Positions 16,410 through 24,715 of a stretch of DNA of 64,000 nt are shown here, piece by piece. This DNA comes from a virus: positions 1 to 64,000 of the IMG/VR virus record IMGVR_UViG_3300030117_005808; one strand, given 5' to 3'. The notes beneath the pieces were generated by a model. That model made no database searches and had not been told where the DNA came from. It saw only the letters and a list, made by a program, of their open reading frames with translations. The stretch's first letter is position 1. The number at the start of each line of letters is the position of its first letter. The translations under genes and the position numbers were made by a program.

Positions 16410-17347
16410 GTTCCAAAGTAGTTTTTACAGGTCTGTATAGGCACAATCATGGCATCACCAATTTATCGCTAGCAGATAGGATAAATCTAATCAGAGACAA
16501 TGGTATTGATGAGATTTATTGGTATGTATGGGAAGGCTATGTAGACCCAGAGGTGGCTAACCAAGATATAAACATCGTCGAGATCCCAGAGCCATTCCCA
16601 CACACTAGAGGGGTTATGGGTCGCCAAAGGCAAATATTTAACTTTAAAAAGTGCTTGTCTGATTTTAAAGACGATGATATAATCTTAAAGCTAAGGTGGG
16701 ACCTAGATTTTAATAAGAAGCTAATACAAAATATTAAAGATCCTAGTTTTTTTGACAAGGTAGAAAACGGGGTATTAGGCAATAAAATATGGACAGGATT
16801 TTATAGTATTAGGGAATTATTCAGCCCAGCAGATTTGACATTTGCAGGATTTAAGAGAGATTTGGATAAGGCAATAAATTTTGATTACAAGATAGATGGA
16901 GAGCCAGCTAACAATTATATAAGTCACGATGGAATGATGCTTATGCCTTTCTTGTTATCTCAAAACAAAGAAGTGTGCAGTTTAATCAAGGCAGAAAAGC
17001 CAGATCCAGATGGATTGTCTTATGAAAGACACTTTGAGAATATTGATCAATATTGTGATGCTTGGGCTTACTCATATTTTCTTTTTTATAAATACTTCAA
17101 AACTGGCCCTATTGGGACTTGCTTTTTTAAGAGAGGCGACCTCGCTCGCTGGCCGCACTCTATAGTTGATTACAATAGGTTTTTGCACAACTACGACACC
17201 ATGGTAGGAAGAGCACCAAAATTAGGAATGTACTCTAGGTATAGGGTTTATGATGATTATTTTGTGTCTAGCTTGGTTAAAGGTAATTACAATGATCCGT
17301 TCGCAAATAAGATCTCAAAGATAATAAATAAGAAATATTTAAAATGA
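16406..17347 (+). CDS. WavE-like glycan synthesis protein, 313 aa
   Basis: The protein begins with a strand and a possible nucleotide-binding region, KVVFTGLYRHNHG, and has ILKLRWDLDF (residues 93-102). This resembles the K-x-R-x-D-x-x-F block of WavE-type lipopolysaccharide synthesis proteins, possibly a GT-A metal site. No membrane segment is visible. The start is in an ATGA overlap with the methyltransferase gene, and its end overlaps the phosphofructokinase-like gene. The function is inferred from one motif and context. Confidence 0.58.
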   Translation: MSSKVVFTGLYRHNHGITNLSLADRINLIRDNGIDEIYWYVWEGYVDPEVANQDINIVEIPEPFPHTRGVMGRQRQIFNFKKCLSDFKDDDIILKLRWDLDFNKKLIQNIKDPSFFDKVENGVLGNKIWTGFYSIRELFSPADLTFAGFKRDLDKAINFDYKIDGEPANNYISHDGMMLMPFLLSQNKEVCSLIKAEKPDPDGLSYERHFENIDQYCDAWAYSYFLFYKYFKTGPIGTCFFKRGDLARWPHSIVDYNRFLHNYDTMVGRAPKLGMYSRYRVYDDYFVSSLVKGNYNDPFANKISKIINKKYLK

Positions 17348-18504
17348 AGAATCTTTTGGTTACAATGTCTGGTGGTACCACATCAGTGATAAACGCAACT
17401 CTAGCTGGTATTATCCATCAAGCCCAGAAATCTAAAGACATAGATAAGGTGTACGCTGGGTTTCCGGGTATTCTTGGATTTATGGAGGATAACTTACTTG
17501 ACTTAACGAATACAACCCCAGACGAGTTGGAGATAATAAAACTAAGCCCCGGATCTGCATCCATCGGGACTACTAGAACAAAAATTTTCAATGCGAAAGA
17601 TGCTGACGAACTCAGGCGCTGTTTTAAAAAGCATAATATAGAATATTTTGTAAACATTGGCGGTAATGGGACAATCAAGCAGACCAAAGCAATAGCCTCT
17701 TTTATTTCTGATGTGAAAATGGCTGCTGTTCCAAAAACTGTTGATAATGATTTGGGTGACGCTGAATTTGAGGATTTATGGTTTACACCGGGATTTCCAA
17801 GCTGTGTTAACTTTTGGTATCACAAAATGCATATGCTTGACAATGAAAGTCGAGGGGCACACTCTCACGATAGAATTTTAGTAGCACAAACATTCGGCCG
17901 CGAAACGGGCTTTATTGTAGGCGCCATGAGGATGTTTGATCCAGACCGATCTCTTCCGATTGTACTGTTGATACCAGAAGATCAACAGCCTTTAGACAAA
18001 GTAATGTCCCATATAGATAATACTCTTAGTAAACACAATAGGGCCATAGTTGGCATATGCGAAGGCTACAATATTAAAAAATATAACTATGAGTATGATT
18101 TAACCGGACAAAGAATGTATGGTAGTAGTCATTCAACTGCTGCACAGGAGATGGTTAACGCATGCATCAAGAATAACATGCAAGCAAGAGGTTATAATCC
18201 CACTTTTGATCAAAGACAAAATTTTAACTATACTCTTGACAACGACGTACAAATAAGTTATGATATAGGTGAAGAGGTAATAAAAAACCTTATATCTGGG
18301 GAGAGTCATTTCTTTCAATCATTCTCCACGAATGGAACTCATATGATTCCTTTGGATGAAATTGGTAACTATTCTCGTGTTTTGAAAGAAGAGTGGATTA
18401 GGCGTGGCGAATTTGATGTGTCTGATAAATACATCGACTATTTATCTGAGTTTACACCAATATCTCCAAGAAGAAAACTTTTTTCGTCCGGACAAATTCT
18501 GTGA
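17344..18504 (+). CDS. phosphofructokinase-family sugar kinase-like protein, 386 aa
   Basis: The protein has the PFK scaffold: an N-terminal glycine-rich MSGGTTSVINATL (8-20), NIGGNGT (104-110) at the position of the GGDGS or GGDDT donor motif, and VPKTVDNDL (129-137) matching the catalytic PKTIDND, where D134 would be the base. It also has FGRETG where PFK has MGRxxG. The GGDxx aspartate is replaced by Asn, which may change phosphodonor use. The family phosphorylates fructose 6-phosphate with ATP or PPi, but in this locus it may act on another sugar phosphate (inference). Confidence 0.85.
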   Translation: MKNLLVTMSGGTTSVINATLAGIIHQAQKSKDIDKVYAGFPGILGFMEDNLLDLTNTTPDELEIIKLSPGSASIGTTRTKIFNAKDADELRRCFKKHNIEYFVNIGGNGTIKQTKAIASFISDVKMAAVPKTVDNDLGDAEFEDLWFTPGFPSCVNFWYHKMHMLDNESRGAHSHDRILVAQTFGRETGFIVGAMRMFDPDRSLPIVLLIPEDQQPLDKVMSHIDNTLSKHNRAIVGICEGYNIKKYNYEYDLTGQRMYGSSHSTAAQEMVNACIKNNMQARGYNPTFDQRQNFNYTLDNDVQISYDIGEEVIKNLISGESHFFQSFSTNGTHMIPLDEIGNYSRVLKEEWIRRGEFDVSDKYIDYLSEFTPISPRRKLFSSGQIL

Positions 18505-19196
18505 ATACTAAAGAACTTAATGTTGTAGTGCTGGCATATACCCGTCCAGATACATTTGCAAGAGTTATAAAAGCATGTGAGAAGAACTTACACAGTGTGA
18601 AGGTCATGATGGATTTCCCAGAGAATGATCTTGTATCAAAGAAACAAGAAGAAATTGTGGATATCATAAACAATTTAAGTATCGATTGCACTCTGACTAG
18701 AAGAGCAGAAAATTATGGCCTTGTTCGCTCTGTACTCACGACGATTGAGGATGAGTTGCAATTGCACGACCACGTTGTGCTACTTGAAGATGATTGTATG
18801 CCAGATGAGAAGTTTTTTAGTTTTGTTAGCAACTCACTAAAACATTATAAAGATGACCCGAGTGTGTCTTCGATATGTGGTACCGTGAGCAAGTGTAGAT
18901 TTAATCCGTGGGGATGGGCCACATGGTCTCACAAATGGAAATACGAAACCCTCTCAAAAAAGCAAATACTAGATATTTTAGATTTAGATCCAAGTTTAAG
19001 AGATTTTCTAGAAAACAATAATGTGGAGCATTCGATATGGTCCCTAAATTGGCTGGCTAGTCAATATAAAAACGGCACCGTTGCTCACATGCCGCAGAAC
19101 ACTTTAGTACAAAACATAGGGGTAGATGAATCTGGTGTTCACTCCCCAAAAAAAGGCTATACAAGTTGGTTACTTTCCCAAATCAAGGAAAAATAG
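18501..19196 (+). CDS. glycosyltransferase family 2-like, 231 aa
   Basis: A GT-A enzyme with the metal-binding motif VVLLEDDC (E96, D97, D98) and the acceptor-side block NPWGWATWSHKW (135-146), which is characteristic of a GT2 subgroup from surface-polysaccharide clusters. The N-terminus NVVVLAYTRPDTF is the nucleotide-sugar-binding strand. The start is GTG at 18501, overlapping the stop of the previous gene by four bases (GTGA). No signal or anchor sequence is seen. Confidence 0.82.
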   Translation: MNTKELNVVVLAYTRPDTFARVIKACEKNLHSVKVMMDFPENDLVSKKQEEIVDIINNLSIDCTLTRRAENYGLVRSVLTTIEDELQLHDHVVLLEDDCMPDEKFFSFVSNSLKHYKDDPSVSSICGTVSKCRFNPWGWATWSHKWKYETLSKKQILDILDLDPSLRDFLENNNVEHSIWSLNWLASQYKNGTVAHMPQNTLVQNIGVDESGVHSPKKGYTSWLLSQIKEK

Positions 19197-19861
19197 AAAG
19201 ATTAGAGTTGCATGGACAAATGTGCATGTTAGATACTACCAATAAAGAAGTGGTGGTTGTACTATTATCTGGGTGTTTTACTCTAGGGGACAAAAAGTTT
19301 TCTAGAGTAAATGTTTTTAGTGATCCTGCAAATGGCTTTATAGCTTCAAATCAAGGTGTCTTAGAGATAAATGTTGAACAAATGGCTGAGATATGTATCA
19401 TAGAGAGTAAATCAAGTACACCAATACCGCTTCAAATAATAGAAAAGACTAAGGTAAGAACAGTTGGGAGCGATAATTTTATGAGAGATGTGTTCACGTT
19501 GGTTGATAATGATAATGGTTTACAAGGCTTGATTGTTGGAGAAACGTTTAAGAAACCCGGCAACTGGTCTAGTTGGCCTCCACATAAGCACGATACTTAC
19601 CAAGAGGATACAGAATCCGAACAACAAGAAGTTTATTTATATAAGTTTGAAAAATCAAACGGCTATGGCTTACAAATGATCTATGAGGGTGACATCTCCG
19701 ACGCTAATGTGGAGGTAGTAACAAATAATCAAGAAGTAAAAATACAGAGAGGTTACCACCCAGTGGTGGCCAGCCCTAGTTCAGGCATGTATTATTTATG
19801 GGCTTTATTTGGGAGTAACAAAATGTTCAAGACATCCGATGATCCGAGGTTTTCAAAATGA
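19166..19861 (+). CDS. IolB-like bicupin protein, up to 231 aa
   Basis: KKPGNWSSWPPHKHD (129-143) with H140 and H142, a Glu at about 155 (QEVYLYKF) and a C-terminal RGYHPVVASPSSGMYYLW match the metal-binding and closing motifs of IolB, 5-deoxy-glucuronate isomerase. IolB is about 270 residues; this version is shorter at the N-terminus. The reading frame opens with a TTG at 19166 inside the previous gene, and no clear ATG serves the start, so the true start may lie slightly downstream. It may isomerise an acidic or deoxy sugar; inositol catabolism itself is unlikely here. Confidence 0.72.
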   Translation: MVTFPNQGKIERLELHGQMCMLDTTNKEVVVVLLSGCFTLGDKKFSRVNVFSDPANGFIASNQGVLEINVEQMAEICIIESKSSTPIPLQIIEKTKVRTVGSDNFMRDVFTLVDNDNGLQGLIVGETFKKPGNWSSWPPHKHDTYQEDTESEQQEVYLYKFEKSNGYGLQMIYEGDISDANVEVVTNNQEVKIQRGYHPVVASPSSGMYYLWALFGSNKMFKTSDDPRFSK

Positions 19862-20601
19862 ACTGGGTTTTTCCGATAGCTGGCCATGGCACCAGAACTT
19901 CTATGTTTGGAGAATATAAACCTCAAATTGAAGTTTATCCTAATTATAGTATTCTAAAGTTATGTTTAATGGGATTAAAAAGTCTTATTAAGGAAACAGA
20001 CACTTTAGTTTTTGCTGCGTCAAAACAACAGGAGGAGGAATATTCAGTCACTCATAATATTAAAAAAGTATTAAAAGAGTTAAATTTAAACAATAATGTG
20101 CATATGGCCATTCTGGAACAGACTCCACCCGGTCAAGCCTTAACGGTAAAAAAAGCAGTGCAATCCTTGTGTGATAGTCACAAGAAAGATGGGACGTTTA
20201 TCATAAATTCAGATCAGGTTGTTTTCTTTGATATTGAAAGTATAGATAAAGATTACAATTCTGTTGGCTTATATTTTAATGATGGCACCTCTTCTTGTTT
20301 CTACGATCTAGATTTTTATAACAAACGAGTGACAAATATTAAAGAGAAAGAGAAGATAAGTTGTTATGCATCAGCCGGCGTGTTTTTCTTTACAAGTGGA
20401 AAACAAGTACTGGAGTGTATAGAATGGGGACAAAAAGAACAAAAACTATACAATAATGAATTGTACTTGGGTCCTTGTATGGAATATTTTAAAGAAATCA
20501 AATATTTTAAAACAATGATCAAATTTGATTTAGGTAATGAAAATAGCCTAAACTTGTTTAAGAAATTTACAAAACAAATACTGATAGAGGAAAAAAGATG
20601 A
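19858..20601 (+). CDS. sugar nucleotidyltransferase-like protein, 247 aa
   Basis: The start MNWVFPIAGHGTRTS followed by KPQIEV (21-26) is the G-x-G-T-R...K-P loop of nucleotidyltransferases that join NTP and a sugar 1-phosphate. FIINSDQVVFF near residue 120 stands where the metal-binding Asp of the family lies. It is about the length of one catalytic domain with no C-terminal left-handed helix. It may activate the sugar made by the kinase and isomerase genes just upstream (inference). The ATG overlaps the previous stop. Confidence 0.72.
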   Translation: MNWVFPIAGHGTRTSMFGEYKPQIEVYPNYSILKLCLMGLKSLIKETDTLVFAASKQQEEEYSVTHNIKKVLKELNLNNNVHMAILEQTPPGQALTVKKAVQSLCDSHKKDGTFIINSDQVVFFDIESIDKDYNSVGLYFNDGTSSCFYDLDFYNKRVTNIKEKEKISCYASAGVFFFTSGKQVLECIEWGQKEQKLYNNELYLGPCMEYFKEIKYFKTMIKFDLGNENSLNLFKKFTKQILIEEKR

Positions 20602-21446
20602 AAATTGTAGTGTTGACGTTGGCGAACGATGAAATATGTATATGTTCCAGATGCCAGCGAGATGGTCGAACACGGGCCTACAGCGAAATGATCACAGCGA
20701 TTCGTAAAACGTGGGCTGCGGAAGAAGTTGAAGGGATAAAAAAATACTACATCTACGGACATAGAGAGGGTGTTGAATTTCCAAAAGACTCGGTGATTAT
20801 AAACTCTAAAGAGCGATACTGGCCAGATGGAGGCGCAGGAGATGGTGGGAAGCCTCACGATGTTGAACAAAAAAGAAAAGCTTTCGCAATTGACGATTGT
20901 ATTTATTCAGATACACCGGAAGGTAGAGAGAACTTATATTATAAAACAGTGGACGGCTTTGAGTGGCTAATAGAGAATGAGGATTTTGATTATTTAATAC
21001 GACCATCGGCCGGCAGCTACATTGATTTGCGACTTTTTAAAAGGTATTTAGATAATATTGGTATTAAAGATAATTTTTACGCTGGCTCGATTGGGCAGTA
21101 TAACAACTCACATAGTAAAGATCAGGCACATAATATCAAATACGCATCTGGCTCTGGGTTTATCGCCAGCAGAAACTTAATAGAAGATTTAGTCAAGAAT
21201 AGAAATGTAATCAAGCCTGTTCGCAGCAAATATGCATCAGCCACAATAGCGGATGATGTAACTTTCGCAAACCATTTTGTTCACACTCTTGGTGCAGATA
21301 TTACACCATTTCAAAAGGTACAACTCACTAGCTTAAATCAAGTATCAGCAGGGCTTAGAGATGTTATGCACTGCTATTTTACTCACACAATAAACCCCGA
21401 TTTGATGTATGCGGTGCATAAGGTCAAAGGATTATCAAATAAATGA
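20598..21446 (+). CDS. putative glycosyltransferase, GT31/fringe-like, 282 aa
   Basis: The order of motifs recalls fringe-type GT-A enzymes: YLIRPSAGSYIDLRLF (near residue 133), a FYAGSIG strand, YASGSGFIASRNLI (acceptor loop and serine-rich segment) and IADDVTF (catalytic Asp-Asp). N-terminal residues 15-20 hold a C-x2-C, CICSRC. There is no transmembrane segment, unlike Golgi members. The similarity is by motif only. The start and end both sit in ATGA overlaps. Confidence 0.6.
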   Translation: MKIVVLTLANDEICICSRCQRDGRTRAYSEMITAIRKTWAAEEVEGIKKYYIYGHREGVEFPKDSVIINSKERYWPDGGAGDGGKPHDVEQKRKAFAIDDCIYSDTPEGRENLYYKTVDGFEWLIENEDFDYLIRPSAGSYIDLRLFKRYLDNIGIKDNFYAGSIGQYNNSHSKDQAHNIKYASGSGFIASRNLIEDLVKNRNVIKPVRSKYASATIADDVTFANHFVHTLGADITPFQKVQLTSLNQVSAGLRDVMHCYFTHTINPDLMYAVHKVKGLSNK

Positions 21447-22657
21447 AAGACATATATTCTAAGAAATCAAAAATATTCAATCCACAGTCAAAAATAACAG
21501 CAAACGTAGACAGGGTTGTTGAGTTTCTTGAGACCGGAAATACATCCCCAGTTCTAATAGAGGTTGATCCTAGTAACGCTTGTAACCATGCGTGCTCATT
21601 TTGTTTGTCATCGTATATACATTTTGACAAATATAAGGGCACAGAGACTTTTTCTAGAGCAGTTATGCCAAGAGACATGTTAATGGGGTTATGTCAAGAC
21701 TTTGTTGATATGGGAGTACGCGCTGTCAATTGGACAGGGGGAGGCGAACCAACTTTGAATAAGCACCTCAAAGAAGCTATTGAATATTGTGGGTCACATG
21801 GAATTAAGATGGGGATGTTTACGAATGGAACATTATTTGATAAATGGGATATGTTTGACGCTCTAGTTGACAATATGACGTGGGTTCGCATATCAGTGGA
21901 CGCTGGCACTAGAGAAACTTATAATAATGTTCGAAGAGCGAGGGGTAAACAAAACTGGGACAAAATGGTGGAAAATTTGACCAAACTTATTGAGGTCAAT
22001 AACAGCAAAGGTAAGAAAATAGACATAGGCGTTGGTTATGTTGTCTCTCCTGACACATACCATGAAATAGTTGATTTTGCAAAATTCTTTAAAGACTTTG
22101 ATCTAACTTACTGCCAATACAAGCCAGAAATCGTTATTCGCGAGGACGGCGGCGAGCAACGAGAGTTAGAATTTTGGAGAGACAAAGTTGGCCCTTTGCT
22201 AGCGGAAGCAGAGGAGATACTGGGAGACAAGTTTCAGGTTAATGGATATAAATTTGAAGACCTTGCAACTGACAGAGAGAAGTTTGGGCGCAACTATAAG
22301 AAATGTTTAGGGTCGCAAATATCTCCATGTATTGGTGCTGATGGGCACATATATGTATGCACCAACCACAGGGGGTGGAAGCAATACAGTTATGGTTGTT
22401 TGTACGATGGTAAAACATTTAAAGAAATCTGGTCTGATATGGAGCGTCGAGGGGCTGTAATGGGTCTAATAGAAAATATTGAGTGCTTTTCTAATTGCAC
22501 GAAGTTGTGTAAGCCCCATGAGAGCAACAAGGCTATATGGAACATATCTCAACACATGGGATCTTTAGGTCCTGCCGAGAAAGAGTCTTACATTAAATCT
22601 TTGGTTGAAGACCAAATTGAGGCCTTGAGGACAGTCCGTCACCCGGAGTTTATATGA
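21443..22657 (+). CDS. radical SAM enzyme with SPASM-like domain, 404 aa
   Basis: EVDPSNACNHACSFC carries the C-x3-C-x2-C motif (C47, C51, C54) that binds the SAM [4Fe-4S] cluster, and NWTGGGEPTLNKHL is the GGE motif that holds SAM. A C-terminal set of Cys, starting KKCLGSQISPCIGADGHIYVC and ending CFSNCTKLC, looks like a SPASM domain for auxiliary Fe-S clusters. SPASM enzymes modify peptides or, in some sugar loci, carry out dehydrations or epimerisations (family knowledge). In this locus a sugar substrate is more likely than a peptide, as no short precursor peptide gene is seen. Anaerobic chemistry is implied. Confidence 0.87.
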   Translation: MKDIYSKKSKIFNPQSKITANVDRVVEFLETGNTSPVLIEVDPSNACNHACSFCLSSYIHFDKYKGTETFSRAVMPRDMLMGLCQDFVDMGVRAVNWTGGGEPTLNKHLKEAIEYCGSHGIKMGMFTNGTLFDKWDMFDALVDNMTWVRISVDAGTRETYNNVRRARGKQNWDKMVENLTKLIEVNNSKGKKIDIGVGYVVSPDTYHEIVDFAKFFKDFDLTYCQYKPEIVIREDGGEQRELEFWRDKVGPLLAEAEEILGDKFQVNGYKFEDLATDREKFGRNYKKCLGSQISPCIGADGHIYVCTNHRGWKQYSYGCLYDGKTFKEIWSDMERRGAVMGLIENIECFSNCTKLCKPHESNKAIWNISQHMGSLGPAEKESYIKSLVEDQIEALRTVRHPEFI

Positions 22658-23157
22658 TTACTATTGTTGATGGTTTAGGCCAAGTTGGAAAGGCCTTGCA
22701 GACCAAAACAAATGATCGAGTATTCAAAAGGTCTGCGTTTGTTTATCACACATGGAATCCATGGGATAAAAGTCGTAATATACAAAAACAAGAACATTTA
22801 AAATTCAAAGCGTTTGTTGACGAGCACAAAGATGAAAGAATTATATTTGTCTCCACTTACTCACAAGATAACAATTACTACGTTCACTACAAGCAAATAT
22901 CGGAGGCATATTTAATAACAAACTGCAAATTTGGTTTTGTTATTAGGCTACCAAACCTAATCGGAAACAAGGGAATATTTAAGAAACTAAAAGAAAAACA
23001 GGCGCTACCATATGGTTCGATGGAACTAATGAAAGTTGATCAAGCTGTTGAACAAATATTAGATTTAGTTAATTATGATGGAGTTGTAAGAGTGCATACT
23101 GCCAAGGGTGAGAATGTATCGGCCAGTATTGTCAACGAATTAATACATAAAATTTAA
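22654..23157 (+). CDS. short NAD-binding SDR-like protein, 167 aa
   Basis: The N-terminus MITIVDGLGQVGKAL is a Rossmann dinucleotide loop (GxGxxG-like). A short FVSTYSQDNNYYVHYKQ keeps the SDR Ser and a Y-x3-K pair, and FGFVIRLPNLIGNKG resembles the substrate-side block of dTDP-4-dehydrorhamnose reductase-type SDRs. At 167 residues it is about half the usual size, so it may be a minimal reductase, a partner of another enzyme or a degraded gene. It is in an ATGA overlap with the radical SAM gene. Confidence 0.65.
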   Translation: MITIVDGLGQVGKALQTKTNDRVFKRSAFVYHTWNPWDKSRNIQKQEHLKFKAFVDEHKDERIIFVSTYSQDNNYYVHYKQISEAYLITNCKFGFVIRLPNLIGNKGIFKKLKEKQALPYGSMELMKVDQAVEQILDLVNYDGVVRVHTAKGENVSASIVNELIHKI

Positions 23158-23169
23158 GGGGTGCATCAT

Positions 23170-24315
23170 ATGGAAAAAGAAAAAAACCCGACATCAAAAA
23201 TAGCTTTACTATTTAACAGCCGGAATAATTACAGATTATTTGAGGATATATTCTTTAGACACACAGTCGTAGACTTTTCAGATTATTATATTTTTAATAT
23301 CGATCTAGGCTCTAGGGAAGAACAGAGAGAAAATGCGAAACAACTCTTAGAAAACTATGGGATTATCGACATTGAAGTTAATATGAAAGATCCTAATATT
23401 TATTCTGCTAGTCGAACTATGGAACTCTGCATGGAATACATAGAGGAAAATAATTTAGATATTGATTGGCTAATGTGGTATTCTCATGATTGTCATATGA
23501 TCGGTAATCAGTTTATGATTAAACTAGAAGAAAAGATAGAGGAAAATCCTAGATTTAATGAAGAAGTGGGTATGATTGGGTTTTGTGATTATAATACGGT
23601 TGAAGTGGGTAGCCCAATTCATGGCCGTGGCATGCTTCTAAAAGGAATAGCAGACAAGCCTCACCGTGGCTGGTATGAACACATGCCTGAAGAATATCAA
23701 AAAGCTGAATATTTTATTGTTGAAGCACCACAGGATAATGGTGCCCTTTTCAATATCAAATTATATAAGAAATACATTGTTTCAGATTATAAGTACATAC
23801 TTTACAACTGGATGGATGATATCGCTGCTCAATTTGGTGTGAATCGGATAGCATCGATTTGTATCCCATCGTTAGAAATGGCAGACCTATATAGAGAAAA
23901 ACACAATTTTAATGTTTCTCGTTCGCTTTCAAATAATAATGAATTTCACATGGATTCTCCACAAAAGGCAAAAAGCTTGACACCTCATTGGCGAAAAAAA
24001 TATTTATACTCTCGACCGAAAGGTCACGAAGAACAGTTCATCAAAGAAATAGATAAGTATAGAAACTCCATACAAGATCATCTATTTAACTGGAGTGTCG
24101 CTGACGGACCAAAAACATTGGATGACTTGAGAAGCAATTCTGACCTCACATTGAGTGAGTTAAGAGGGATGGCCCGCGCACGCGGAATCAAGCGATATTC
24201 TACAATGAATAAAACAGAATTGTTGCGCTCTTTGGATACTAAAATTAACCCTATACGAGTTTACCCATATGGGCTAATGACCGAGAAACCAAAGGAAGAT
24301 GCAGTCAGTGAATAA
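23170..24315 (+). CDS. glycan-locus protein with C-terminal Rho_N/SAP-like domain, 381 aa
   Basis: Residues about 1-290 contain the strand SKIALLFNSRNNYRLFEDIF and a DWLMWYSHDCHMIG segment with acidic/His residues, compatible with a GT-A-like domain but unproven. The C-terminus, about 326-355, reads LTLSELRGMARARGIKRYS, then MNKTELLRSL, a clear helix-extended-helix Rho_N/SAP-like motif usually found in nucleic acid-binding proteins. Finding it in a sugar gene is unusual. The ATG at 23170 is preceded by AAGGGG; the GTG at 23161 is less likely. The role is unknown. Confidence 0.65.
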   Translation: MEKEKNPTSKIALLFNSRNNYRLFEDIFFRHTVVDFSDYYIFNIDLGSREEQRENAKQLLENYGIIDIEVNMKDPNIYSASRTMELCMEYIEENNLDIDWLMWYSHDCHMIGNQFMIKLEEKIEENPRFNEEVGMIGFCDYNTVEVGSPIHGRGMLLKGIADKPHRGWYEHMPEEYQKAEYFIVEAPQDNGALFNIKLYKKYIVSDYKYILYNWMDDIAAQFGVNRIASICIPSLEMADLYREKHNFNVSRSLSNNNEFHMDSPQKAKSLTPHWRKKYLYSRPKGHEEQFIKEIDKYRNSIQDHLFNWSVADGPKTLDDLRSNSDLTLSELRGMARARGIKRYSTMNKTELLRSLDTKINPIRVYPYGLMTEKPKEDAVSE

Positions 24316-24715
24316 GATATATTCTAAACAACAAGAAGGCAAATTATTACACATAATACTAAGAAAAGAAGATGTTTGTAGTGAGCGAATGAATGTTATA
24401 GAAGATGAGCAATTTTTGCAACTCGCCGCAATGAGATTACCAGCCGGTAAAACGTTTAAGCCTCACAAGCATATTCACTGTGAAAAACATACTCTTATTG
24501 CTCAAGAATCTTGGGTAGTTATTTCAGGAAAAGTAAAAGCAATCCTTTATGACTTGGACGATACAATCATATCCGAGGTTGTATTAAACGCTGGAGATTG
24601 TAGTATAACTTTGTATGGTGGCCATACTTATGAGATTTTAGAGGATGGCACCTTGGTCTATGAATATAAAACCGGGCCGTATTTAGGAATAGAGATGGAT
24701 AAGGAATTTATATGA
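24299..24715 (+). CDS. small cupin protein, 138 aa
   Basis: A single cupin domain with FKPHKHIHCEKHT (His-rich metal site) followed by SWVVISGKVKAILYD and AGDCSITLYGGHTYEIL, the two conserved cupin blocks. The type resembles WbuC/FdtA-like cupins of polysaccharide loci, which isomerise or bind nucleotide sugars (family knowledge). The ATG at 24299 is very close to AAGGAAG (24292-24298), so the in-frame GTG at 24308 could be the true start. Both overlap the Rho_N-domain gene. Confidence 0.78.
   Translation: MQSVNKIYSKQQEGKLLHIILRKEDVCSERMNVIEDEQFLQLAAMRLPAGKTFKPHKHIHCEKHTLIAQESWVVISGKVKAILYDLDDTIISEVVLNAGDCSITLYGGHTYEILEDGTLVYEYKTGPYLGIEMDKEFI

Noticed and set aside
20364-20870. Open frame of 168 codons on the - strand
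   Set aside because: It is antisense to the junction of two real coupled genes (nucleotidyltransferase-like and fringe-like) and has an unnatural composition rich in Ser, Cys and Phe.
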